Shown one piece after another: positions 37,201-47,517 of a stretch of DNA of 64,000 nt. Source of the stretch: Mayamaea pseudoterrestris (Eukaryota; Bacillariophyta; Bacillariophyceae; Sellaphorales; Sellaphoraceae). The stretch is taken from contig BROI01000002.1 of NCBI GenBank assembly GCA_027923505.1, forward strand, positions 1,798,001 through 1,862,000, read 5' to 3'. The notes under the pieces were generated by a model that had not been told where the DNA came from, made no database searches, and was given only the letters and a program-made list of their open reading frames with translations. Every line of letters begins with the position of its first letter. The first letter of the stretch is position 1. Made by a program: the position numbers and the translations under genes.

Positions 37201-39950
37201 CTCAGATTGAAGCTCTGGCTCATCTATCTTTTTTGTGATACTGACCTTGCCAAACCACGTTTGTAACCATTGAATGGATTGTATTCCTCTCTTCATGCCT
37301 AGCAACCGCAGGAGGAGAACTCATATTGAACTGGCTGGCTCATGACTATGGCTATTGAGTGTGTTTGTATTTGAACAGCTGAAACCATTGCTGAACCGTC
37401 ATTTTACTGGAGGTTTTTGAGTATACTATTGAATGGAATGCACATCCTGCATCCTTTATGCATGCCTCAACACGAGACTCATATTGAAGCCGGCTGATAC
37501 ATGCTATGGCTATTGTTGTTTTTTTTTTCTGAACCCTCGGTTGACTCCTGCATCTTTTGCACTGCCTCAAGGACCTCAGCTGCTGGCTTCTTTTTGTTGC
37601 TGGCCTAACCCTACTCATTTTGGGGTGATACTTGAATCAAGCGCATCTTTATCTCCTCAAGACTAGATGGATGCTGGTGTCCGCTTTTGCCCAACGTAGT
37701 TGAATGGATGCAACCTGCATCTTTTATTCATACCTAGCAACCGCAAACTCAAACTTTTGATGCAGCTGGCCGGTTGCTTCGAGTGTGTTTGTGGCATCCT
37801 GGAGGGGTTTGTAGTAAGATTCACCATCTTTTGCATGCCTAGCAACCGCAGAACTCATATTGAAGCAGATGGCTCATGCTATCTATTGATTGTTTGTATT
37901 GAATCTGAAACCTCTGCACACAACCCCGGTCATTTTACTGGATTTGAAGGTATACCATTGAATGGATTGCACATCCTGCATCCTTTACATGCCTAGCAAC
38001 CGCAGAGACTCAGATTGAGCTGGCTGGCACATGCTGCTATTGAGTGTGTTTGTTTTTGTACTGAACGAACCCAACCCGGTCATTTGACTGGAGGGTTTGA
38101 AGGTATACCATTGAATGGATTGCACATCCTGCATTCTTTATGCATGCCTAGCAACCGCAGAGCCTCACTGACTGGCACATGGCTATGGCTATTGAGTGTG
38201 TTTGTATTTGAATAGCTGAAACCATGGCTGAACCCAACCCTAGTCAGTTTACTGGAGGGTTTGAAGGTATACCATTGAATGGATTGCACATCCTGCATCC
38301 TTTATACATGCCTAGCAACCGCAGAGACTCATAATGAAGCTGGATGGCCCATGGCTACAGCTATTGAGTGTGTTTATATTTGAGTAGCTGGACCCATGCC
38401 GAACCCAACCCCAGTCATTTTCCTGGAGGCGTTGTAGGTATACCATTGAATGGATTGCACATCCTGCATCCTTTAAGCATTCCTAGCAACCGCAGAGCCT
38501 CATATTGAAGCTAGATGGCCCATGGATATGGCTATTGAGTGTGTTTGAATAGCTGAAACCCATGTGCCTGTCAGACACCACCAAAACCCACCCAACCCCA
38601 GTCATTTTACTGGAGGGTGTGAAAATAGACCATTGAACGGATTGCAAATCCTACTTCCATAATCCATGCCTTGCAACTGCAGAGACTCATATTGAAGCAG
38701 GCTGGCTCATGGCTATGGCTATTGAGCATGTTTGTATTTGAATAGCTGAAACCATTGATGAACCCAACCCCAGTCCTTTTACTGGTAGGTTTGAAGGTAT
38801 ACCATTGAATTGATTGCACATTCTGCATCCTTTATGCATGCCTAGCCACCGCCGAGACTCAGATTGAAGCTGGCTGGCACATGGCTATGTCTGTTGAGTG
38901 TGTTTATATTTGAGGAGCTGGACCCATGCCAAACCCAATCCCAGTCGTTTTCCTGGAGGAGCTGTAGGTATACCATTGAATGGATTGCACATCCTTCATC
39001 CTTACTGCGTGCCTAGCAACCACAGAGACTCATATTGCATCTGGCTGCCCCGTGGCTAGGACTATTGAGTGTGTTTGAATAGCTGAAGCCCATGTGCCTG
39101 CCAGCCACCACCAAACCCCACCCAACCCCACCCAACCCCGGTCATTTTACTGGAGGGTTTGAAGGTATATGGTTGAATGGATTGCACATCCTGGATCCTA
39201 TGTCCATGTCTAGCAACCGCAGAGACTCAGATTGAAGTTTGCTGGCACATGGCTATGGCTATTTAGTGTGTCTGAATAGCTGAAACCGTTGTGCCTGCCA
39301 GCCACCACCAAACCCCACCCAACCCCGGTCATTTTACTGGAGGGTGTGAAGATAAACCATTGAACTGATTGCAAATCCTACATCCTTTATGCATGCCTAG
39401 CAACCGCAGAGACTCATATTGAAGCAGGCCAGCTCATGGCAATTGAGTGTGTCTGTATTTGAATAGCTGAAAATGTTGCTGTACCCAACTCCAGTCATTT
39501 TTCTGGAGGGTTTGAAGGTACACCATTGATTAGATTACACATCCTGCATCCTATGGGCATGCCTAGCAACCGCAGAGACTCATATTGAAGCTGGATGGCC
39601 CGTGGCTATGGCTATTGAGTGTGTTTGAATAGCTGAAACCGTTGTGTCTGCCAGCCATTACCAAACCCCAGCCATTTTATTGGAGGAGTTGTAGGTATAA
39701 AATAATATCACATCCTTTATGTGTAGAGTATAAGTGACTCGCGAGTGTGTTTTTGTCGCACTGTCAGTGCAGCCGAAACCATGCTGACCCAACCCGTCAA
39801 ATTCCGGAGGAGTTGTAGGTATACCATTGAATAAATTGCACATCCTGCATCCCATGTCCATGCCTAGCAACCGCAGAGACTCAGATTGAAGCTGGCTGGC
39901 ACATGGCTAGGGCCATTGAGTGTGTTTTATTGACTGTAAATGTTTTCCCT
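34235..39950. repeat. Satellite B, right block: about 32 units of roughly 175 bp
   Basis: The same unit as at 10.6-13.1 kb returns in the same orientation (GGTATACCATTGAATGG, CATGCCTAGCAACCGCAGAG, GCTATTGAGTGTGTTTG). One short unit near 34490 has lost about half its length. The part 36000-37930 is full of small gaps relative to consensus, unlike the clean units on both sides. Both B variants, with and without the CCAGCCACCACCAAAC segment, occur. Confidence 0.95.
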
Positions 39951-40074
39951 GCCAGCCACCACCCAACTCAAACTTACCTTGGTGATTAGTGTAGAAGGAA
40001 CAGGTAGGTACTTGACTGTGAACTCACAATTTGCATCCAGGCTCAGATAGTGTAAGGTTGCTAAAACGATGATA

Positions 40075-41090
40075 GTGGCTACCGGTAGTACTTTTTGGCC
40101 AACATATTGGTTAGCTGTCACCAATCACATTGCAGTCTACTAAGGGACCAGCCAGGCAAATTTTCTTGTAGCGCACCTGCAATAAGGATGTTAGCACCAT
40201 TCTGGCTTGATTTGGGCATACACATGGCTCTAGGTAGGGCATTTGAAAATAACAGCATCTGCTGGCTGAGACTGGTGACAAGTTGTCAACAGTCACAATG
40301 CCGTCTACTGAGGGACCAGCCAGGCAGTTTTTTTGTAGCGCAGGCTGAATAATGATGTTGGCACCATTCTGGTGTAATTTGGGTGTATACAGGGCATTTT
40401 ATAGGGGCAATTATACGTCACAGCATCTGCGGGCTGAGACTGGTGAGAAGTTCTCAAAAGTCACATTGCAGTCTACTGAGACACCAGCCAGGTATGCCAT
40501 CTTGTAGCGCAGACTGAATAATGATGTTGGCACCATTCTGGTGTGATTTGGGCTTATACAGGGCATGTTATAGGGGCAATTGAATGTCACAGCATCTGCA
40601 GGCTGAGACTGGTGACAACCTGTCACCAATCACATTGCAGTTTACTGAGACACCAGCCAGGCATGCCATCCTATAGCGCAGACTGAATAATGATGTTGGC
40701 ACCACTCTGGTGGGATTTGGGCGTATACAGGGCATCTTACAGGGGCAACTGAATGTCACAGCATCTGCGGGCTGAGACTGGTGACAACTTGTCAATAATC
40801 ACATTGCAGTCTACTGAGACACCAGCCAGGCATGCCACCTTGTAGCGCAGACTAAATAATGATGTTGGCACCATTCTGGTCTGATTTGTGTGTATACAGG
40901 GCATGTTACAGGGGCGTTTGAATGTCACGGCATCTGCGGGCTGAGACTGGTGAGAAGTTCTCACCAAGCACATTTCAATCTACTGAGACACCAGCCAGGC
41001 ATGCCATCTTGTAGCGCAGACTGAATAATGATGTTGGCACCATTCAGGTGTGATTCGGGCTTATGCAGGGCATGTTATAGGGGCAATTCA
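40075..41090. repeat. Satellite D: six copies of a 168/169-bp unit
   Basis: The landmark CCAGCCAGG recurs at 40148, 40316, 40484, 40653, 40822 and 40991 (spacing 168 or 169). Units share AATGATGTTGGCACCATTCT and GCTGAGACTGGTGA. The unit has no visible similarity to satellites A, B or C. About 120 bp of non-repeat sequence separate it from satellite B. Confidence 0.94.
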
Positions 41091-41395
41091 CAAAGGAACC
41101 AGCTCCATGGTGCTACAGTGCATGGCCTTCCAAATTTACCCCCAATTGTAGTCTTACTCCATCAATCCTGTTTGGCTATGCTTGGGGACATGCTTGCGGT
41201 GAGATTGGTGCATAAAAATCATCCATAGCTGATTTTTAGCAGCTATGGTATGGGAGGGCATATAAGACATCCACACAGAAACCAGTTCCATGGTGCTATA
41301 GTGCATGGCCTTCCAAACCTACCCCCAATTGTAGTCCTGCTCCATCAATCCTGTTGGGCTATGCTTGGCACTGTGTGGATGTCTGCCCTACCAAA
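41091..41395. repeat. Two-copy repeat (about 183 bp apart) with internal inverted repeat
   Basis: CCAGCTCCATGGTGCTACAG at about 41099 and CCAGTTCCATGGTGCTATAG at about 41282 begin two similar segments that share CATGGCCTTCCAAA and CCATCAATCCTGTT. AGACATCCACACAG (41265-41278) is the exact reverse complement of CTGTGTGGATGTCT (41371-41384) and brackets the second copy. It may be a small miniature transposon or simply a partial tandem repeat. Confidence 0.7.
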
Positions 41396-42233
41396 CAACT
41401 GATGCTGCACGTGAGCTGGGAATGAGTGATACGCACCAATCTTCCTGCATATGTGTCCCCGAGCATAGCCAGATCAGAATTATGGAACAAAACTATTGGT
41501 GGTAGTCATTGATGGCCACAACCATGGTGGAGTAGATGGGTTGATAGAAAAAAACTCTGTTTAAGAATCCAAACTAATCAGACTATGGCTGTGATTGTCT
41601 TTTTACCCATTGCCACTTCATACAAGGTTTATTTGAGGTACTAAGACACATACAATGCTGGTGAACTCATGTTATCCCAACAAAACAAGAGTAGAAATGC
41701 TGTGTTCCATGCAACTGGACAAAATGCAGCAGAGCGGCAGATCCCAATTAGGCTACTTTAAGTATGGAGTCTGCCTGCTAACTGTAATTTGAAAAATACC
41801 TTTAAAGCCATCATCCTTTGGTACTTCAGAGCAGAGCGCACTCATTAACAACTAATCCAACCATATTCTGTTTATGTGTGATGGTCAAACTGTTGGTTCA
41901 ATCACAAGATTAAATATGATGACAAAGCTTCTGGCTAGCAGTAGCTAGCTGCTGTCGTATCACGACTCAACGGGACACGTCACGAGGCTCATCGAGATTG
42001 TTCGCAAGTTCCTTCGGATCTTGTTCGGCCTCGTCGGAGACGCCAACAAGCTGTCTCTTCAAGTGTCGACATCTACTAGTGCTGTAATAGCTTTGCACCT
42101 AGTAGTAGTGATATAGGAAGGGGCTGCTGGGAGGACTTGTTTCACAGAGACGCCAGCAGTTTGCCTGCGAAATATCGTTGCAAATTTGTTTTGGATTCAG
42201 ATTCCGGTCCGAGATTCTCCGACGGCAGCGACC
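41396..42233. other. Unique non-coding stretch at the edge of the satellite block
   Basis: About 840 bp without tandem repeats and without a convincing open frame; the upstream region of the HNH gene must lie in its right part. No RNA gene or transposon signature is recognised. Confidence 0.5.
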
Positions 42234-43402
42234 ATGACGAGCAACGGCATTTTCCTCCTAATGTCAATGATGAGTCTCCAATTATCAAGTCAAGGCATGG
42301 TGAACGCGTTTCAAGTGTCTCATAGCTCTCCGCGAGACGCTACATTGAAGCTGCTTGGTACGTTTCACTACCGTATTGCATCCGAAACGATTCCGACGCC
42401 AGGCACATTGAACTAACTGCATTTTTTCTTACTCTTGTTATTCAAGCAGCTCAATCAGCACTTCATAAAGACGATGAATCAAGTCCAGCTTCCGGTAAGC
42501 GTCCGTCTACGTCGTTGCCTCCTCGATCCAAAAAGAAGAATGGGCCAAAGAACAAGAAGAAATGGGTCGATTCATCCAATGCAGTAAATCCATCGGAAGA
42601 AGGATTTTCCGAGTTTCATGTTTCGCAATACTTGCGCGGATCTTCCAATTTGTTTCGAAAGATGAAAATGGAGGGCGACTTGAACGGGGCGGCTGCCTCA
42701 AGCACCTCTTGTACACGAGGCGCGCCGCAGAGCCTCGACGGCCGCACCGTTTTGGTATTGAACGCCGACTACCAACCAATGTCATATTTGCCACTGAGTC
42801 TTTGGCATTGGCAGGAAGCCGTCAAGGCTGTATTCGCGGAAAAGGTGACTGTCGTGGACGTGTATCCGAACATTACCATTCGATCCGCCAACGTTGCCGT
42901 GCGACTTCCATCGGTGATTGCCTTGCGCGACTATGTTCCAACGCAAAAGTATTTGCACAAGCATTCGCCGGCGTTTACGAAACGAAACGTCTTTTTGCGA
43001 GACGAGTATCGCTGCCAATACTGCAACGTTCAATTCAATAGCAAGGACCTTTCGCTGGATCATGTGTTGCCTCGATGCCTTGGTGGACGCTTGAACTGGG
43101 AGAATAGCGTCGCCTGCTGCAAACTTTGCAACGGACGCAAAGGCTCATTGACGCTCAAGGAGATTTCGCGCGTCGGCATGAAGCTTTCCCGGCCGCCGTT
43201 TGTGCCGTCGCAGTTTGAACTCTCGCGGATTGCCGCCAGCATGCTGCTTCCACGCAAAGTACATGCGACCTGGCATCCGTATCTGGGGATTATTCATGAA
43301 TCTGCTGCTGTCAACGAAAATAGCCATTGGCGGAGTCCAGCAAATGGTCCACCAGGCAATATGGCGCAAGTGCTGCTGTCGGATGAGGGATACGCGGCTT
43401 GA
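42234..43402 (+). CDS. Plastid-type HNH endonuclease family protein, two exons
   Basis: Exons 42234-42357 and 42450-43402 join across a 92-bp intron (donor GTACGT, acceptor AAGCAG); the product is 358 residues. Exon 1 encodes a signal-peptide-like start (MTSNGIFLLMSMMSLQLS) ending in VNAF|QVS, which fits the diatom plastid presequence rule (aromatic residue after the cleavage site), then a short basic stretch. The body begins VLVLNADYQPMSYLPLSLWH and matches the bacterial/cyanobacterial HNH family with this N-terminal extension. The HNH core has two zinc pairs, Cys230/Cys233 and Cys265/Cys268, and SLDHVLPRCLGG with His246; Asn269 follows the last Cys. It is probably a DNA endonuclease acting in the plastid; the target is unknown. 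The start at 42234 is chosen because it begins the hydrophobic segment; an in-frame ATG at 42186 would add 16 polar residues. Confidence 0.85.
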
Positions 43403-43613
43403 GCCAGCGTGAATGTCATGGAGTGGAGCAATTTCTTTGCCGAGCGTGGAACTCTTGAGACGTGAAATGTATATAATCAATAATTAGACTTGACTCTCTA
43501 TAATAATAAAAAGGTCAAATTAATCATACTATGGTCTACAAGAAGCAGCAATTCCGTTTCAATCTCATCCGAATCGTCTCGTACTCGCGTCACTTCAGCC
43601 AAGTGACATCCAT

Positions 43614-44503
43614 TTACAAGGCCGCCAATTCTGCTTCCAACGCCTTCATATCATCCTCCTCCTTCTTTGCAAGTTTTGGCATCTTCGAGTCGGGTACCGT
43701 CGGTAGCGTCTCCAATCCAGTCATTGGTGGCGCAAGTAGCTCAGCCTCCAGGTCGGCCGTCTCCAACGCATTGAGTTCCGCCATGAGCTCGTCCTCATCC
43801 GTCATGTCCACCGCTCCCGAAATGGCAAGATTAATTTCGCCCGCCAGCTCCATCTCCTCTCGCACGCCTTCCATAATATCTTCTGCTTGGTCAACGTCAA
43901 TTTCGGTTCTAATCTTTTGCATGGCACTCGTTCCCTGCGCCATGGCTTTAAAGGTTTCGGCGTTCTGAGCCGCCGACTCCAAGCCAATCACCTGCGTCTC
44001 CAATGTCATTTTAATGTTTTGAATCTTGTCATACTCGGCTTCAAACATTTTCTTGCGCTTCATGCATGCAAGAGCGCCTGTAGTAATAGTAGTGATATGG
44101 AGTCAGTCGCGTCCGTCAAACGCGCAGTGAAGATGAAGCGGTTAACAAAGCATCCAAATCATGCTGCAAATTCCAATGATTTTCTTTCCGTACCTTTCTT
44201 GTCTCCCTTGGCCATTTTCGCCTTGGCTTCCACGACGACCGTATCAATCTTGCGCTGAATATGCTCCTCCCTGATGGGCGATTGACGAGACATGAAAGTG
44301 CAAGCAAGCTCGTGAGTTGCAGCAAATTACATCACCGCCAACCATTCTCAATACAATCACTATTGTACTCACCGCTTTTCTTGATTGGAAATAGTTTCGC
44401 GCAGCTTGACAATGGTAACTTGAGGGTCCGACGTTCGAACGACCGAGGTAGCAGAGACGGTCGACGGTTCCGGAGCCTTTTTCTTTCCAAACACGTTCCA
44501 CAT
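43614..44503 (-). CDS. SNF7: ESCRT-III subunit SNF7/CHMP4 (VPS32), three exons
   Basis: Exons (minus) 44503-44373, 44270-44194 and 44077-43614 are separated by introns of 102 bp (44271-44372) and 116 bp (44078-44193), both GT-AG; the product is 223 residues. It begins MWNVFGKKKAPEPS, then the basic first helix (IVKLRETISNQEKREEHIQ), helix 2 with CMKRKKMFEAEYDKI, and a second half rich in Glu/Asp. The end (about residues 190-223, KMPKLAKKEEDDMKALEAEL) is acidic and helical, where SNF7/CHMP4 proteins carry the ALIX- and VPS4-binding region. SNF7 forms the membrane-severing ESCRT-III filament in endosome sorting, cytokinesis and membrane repair. Length and layout are normal for the family. It is divergent from the gene starting at 45022. 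Confidence 0.93.
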
Positions 44504-45021
44504 GCTGGCTATGTAACGAGGCGATTTTGCGTATGCGTACGCAAGCTAATATAATTGTAAACGCTATGTATATATTCTATCAAGAAGGAAGGAACCGCTT
44601 CGTCTCCTTCACAACGAGTCCATTGTCGCATCACGCGGAACAAGACAACGGTCGCACCGGCGATTTTCGCGTGGAGGGAAGACGACGTCAAGCCCACGTC
44701 ATAAGGCAATAGTGTAAAACGAGTGCCAGTGAAAAGTGCGTCAGAAGGCAATAGTACGAAACGAGTGCCAGTGAAAACTGAGTCATAAGGCAATATTATG
44801 AAACGAGTGCCAGTGTCAATTACGTCACTAGGCAATATTACGAAACGGATGCCAGTGTCAATTACGTCACAATACAATATTACAAAACGGGTGCCAGTGA
44901 AAACTACGTCATGCAGGCATTAGTACGAAACGAGTGCCAGTGAAAACTACGTCACCAGAAACTGTAACGACCATGGCCAACATCATCAGCCGATCAATCC
45001 ATCATCACCATCATTTGCACC
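44504..45021. promoter_or_regulatory. Shared upstream region of SNF7 and the Thr/Ser-rich membrane protein gene
   Basis: This divergent spacer of 518 bp contains the 42-bp minisatellite at 44690-44955. Each unit on the plus strand ends in an ACGTCA or GCGTCA type core (TGACGT or TGACGC on the minus strand), the motif bound by bZIP proteins. Confidence 0.5.
44690..44955. repeat. 42-bp minisatellite, six units, bZIP-core bearing
   Basis: GAGTGCCAGTG or a close variant recurs at 44721, 44763, 44805 and onward at 42-bp steps. Each unit holds AAGGCAATA, ACGAAACGAGTGCCAGTG and a GTCA core preceded by AC or GC. The same family, in reverse orientation, lies at 58634-59107. Confidence 0.93.
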
Positions 45022-45576
45022 ATGAGATTGACAAGGATACGACTGGCGCTGCTTTCCTCAATGGCGACTGCATGTTGCTGCTTGACAGTGAATGATGCGA
45101 TGGAATCTGAGCTTTCTCGTACGTCGAATGATCCGCGAGTGCCAATCGAGAAACACGACCACAACTTGATCATTGCTCCGTCTCCATCTACCGGTAGACG
45201 ATTGGAGGAGCTAACACCTACCATGTAAGCTCATACAAAGAAGAATGTTTTATAGTCAATAACGCATAGTATATAAGTTGTTGGTGTAAGGATTTCCATG
45301 AATTTTTTGTGTATGTCTCTCATGACATTCACTCGCTGCCTTCGACACTGACAATACAGACAGCCTACCACTACTTGGCGTCCAACGACGACTTGGTATC
45401 CGACGACGACTCCCTATCCAACTGTGAGACCCACGTTAAAGCAGCAGCAGCAGGAGCTTGACTACAAGCCCTACGAAAATACAGGCTACCATGAGCCTCG
45501 ATTGGTGCAGCCGACGACCATGGACGCTTCACCTTTTGCTTCCAAGCAGACGTCTACTACTACGACGACGGAACAA

Positions 45577-45622
<46 letters not shown>

Positions 45623-45969
45623 ACAACAGTCATACACCAAGCAGACATGGCGATGGCAATACTCCGGCGCGCGCCGTGGACGACGACGACACTGCTTCCG
45701 TCACTACGGCCTCCACTCGCACCGTGCAGCAACCTGCTTCGTCCGGCGGCGGAGGCTTTGGTCTTGGCGTTGGACTGCTGCTCGCCGTCTTTGTCGCGGC
45801 AGGACTCTTGTCGCATCATAACACGCGGCAACGAAACCAGCAGTTGCCAACCAGTGGTTTGGAACTGTTTGACGTGCCACAACGTTCCTCGCGAATGGGA
45901 TTTGGCGGCGGCTATTCGGATGTTCCAGAGGCGGACATACGAGGGCCAAATCGAGATTACAATATTTGA
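45022..45969 (+). CDS. Thr/Ser-rich single-pass membrane protein with signal peptide
   Basis: Exons 45022-45224 and 45360-45969 join across a 135-bp GT-AG intron (donor GTAAGC); the product is 270 residues. The N-terminus (MRLTRIRLALLSSMATACCC) is a signal peptide. After the intron comes the repeat TTTWRPTTTWYPTTTPYP, like Thr-rich O-glycosylated linkers. A Gln/Ser-rich stretch follows with a run of about a dozen Ser encoded by a CAG-phase microsatellite (45580-45626). One transmembrane helix (FGLGVGLLLAVFVAAGLL) then leads to a short cytosolic tail. A secreted-face stalk protein anchored in the plasma membrane or a vesicle is the simplest reading. I recognise no catalytic domain. Confidence 0.8.
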
Positions 45970-46536
45970 TACGTGAGGCATGATGAGAGCTAATACAGTA
46001 TCATACTGCCGGACATGCATGTTGCCGGGCGAGCGCCCTCATTGTCGCATAAAATCAATTTTGTTCCGTGTTTCGAGTGACAAGGGCCGTCGAGGCAGAT
46101 TGTGCTAGATCGGAGAGTACATGTAGCGTCGGCGGTCATCGTTAAAATTGTTGCAGTCGATAGTTCTTTGAATTCTGTGTACCTATCGTGCATCGTTTCT
46201 GGTAGCTAAAGCTCCCATGGCGGAAGATGATGGCTCCAGACCCAGCCACTAGTATCCCATTCATTTTTATATGATGCAGATGCTTGCCATGTACGACGCG
46301 AACATTGCAATTTGCATTCCGCCACATACTCGTACAAGGTTTCAAAATGGCAATACTGCGACACGCGACACTGAATCTACAAAGATTCTAAACGAACAAC
46401 AAGACTACTAAAAAATGACTTGATTGCTATTGCTAGCGTGATGGCTTTAACGTAATCACTTGATTGACATGCATAACAGAAAGCGCTTTTACCGAGTGAC
46501 TTTCATATTTCTTTAGTCGTACTTGTCACGTTCCAT
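45970..46536. other. Intergenic region between convergent genes
   Basis: About 570 bp, AT-rich, between the membrane-protein stop and the coiled-coil gene stop. Open frames on the minus strand (for example 46142-46345) lack coding character. No RNA gene is recognised. Confidence 0.5.
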
Positions 46537-46824
46537 TTAGAATCCAACATCAGAGTCATCACCGTCCTCCGCATCATCTTCCGCTCCCTGCATGGCGAGA
46601 TCATCAATGTTATCCACCTTGGCGCGAGGAGCGTTCGGATCAAAGCAATCGGCCAGTATCGCCTTGGCGGCATCCTCCGCTAGATTCTCCGTGACCATTT
46701 GACGAAGGCGGTCATTCTCCTCGCGCAACGCGTAGTAGTCGTTTCGGAGTGACTCGATGAGAAACTTGGTGCGGACGCCCGACTTTTTGATCTTGTCCTT
46801 CTTGGATTTCTTGTCTTCTGACAT
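46537..46824 (-). CDS. Small coiled-coil protein with acidic tail (95 residues)
   Basis: Single exon. The N-terminus is very basic (SEDKKSKKDKIKKSG); residues 17-55 form a predicted coiled coil or leucine-zipper-like helix (FLIESLRNDYYALREENDRL); and the end is acidic (DDLAMQGAEDDAEDGDDSDV). The asparagine and arginine placing in REENDRLRQMV recalls the zipper part of bZIP proteins, but the canonical basic region (N-x7-R) is absent. It could be a nuclear adaptor or chaperone-like peptide. The start codon at 46824 is the first ATG in frame. It is divergent from the poly(A) polymerase gene. I do not recognise a named family. Confidence 0.7.
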   Translation of the reverse strand: MSEDKKSKKDKIKKSGVRTKFLIESLRNDYYALREENDRLRQMVTENLAEDAAKAILADCFDPNAPRAKVDNIDDLAMQGAEDDAEDGDDSDVGF

Positions 46825-47517
46825 TGTAGTGTAGATGGAAGTAGAATGTAAGTGAGGAGACGAGTTGGTTGGTTGGTCGACTTGATTGGGTCACTTTCGA
46901 TGGAACGAAACTGATCGACGAGCGATGTGTGGTGTCAAGTGAGGCGAGGTTGAGGCGCGGATCCAGATCTTTTCCGGGTGATGGACTTTCTCCGACTAAA
47001 AAGAATATGTCATAGTCATGCAGAAAGTGCTTTGAATAGCCCGAACAAGGCCATTCGGGTAAGCATGTCATGTTTAAGAGTCATCATGACCTTTGATGAG
47101 TGTTTTCCAGTATTCAACCTACACTGGATAATGTCTGTAGCTATTGATAGTACTAATTGAGAAACATAGAATGCATAAAACAGTTTCAATGCATAATGGG
47201 GGCAGCTCCAGAAGCCTCCCCAATTATAGCCTGGTTAAAGGCAATAGCAAAAATAGTTCTGAATCAGTTCTCCACGTTCTTTTTCAGGATATAATCGGAA
47301 CGCAAAATGCCACTCGCACGACTGATCAGCCTCCCCGCTTCCGCACGCTTCCTCGTCGCGTCCTTTCGCGCACACTTTCGTCCCACACCTTCTTCGCTCA
47401 TAGCAATCGCCTTGGGTCTGTTACACTTTATCACAGTTGCAAAGCAAGCAGTATAATCGAATTGCAACGTTCTATAGCATCTGAAACGTTGCTCTCGTAG
47501 ACAGTAGACGTCGAGAG
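46825..47517. promoter_or_regulatory. Divergent spacer upstream of the coiled-coil gene and poly(A) polymerase
   Basis: These 693 bp separate two divergent starts. No tandem repeat or clear TATA box; short frames here have no domain. A GACGTC core lies near 47508, a few bases before the poly(A) polymerase start. Confidence 0.4.

Noticed and set aside
1-41395. Tandem repeats as a CRISPR array
   Set aside because: Units of 161 to 348 bp without variable spacers between short repeats, in a eukaryotic context.
41396-42116. tRNA or other structural RNA in the unique stretch
   Set aside because: I looked for cloverleaf arms and A/B-box sequences and saw none that hold together.
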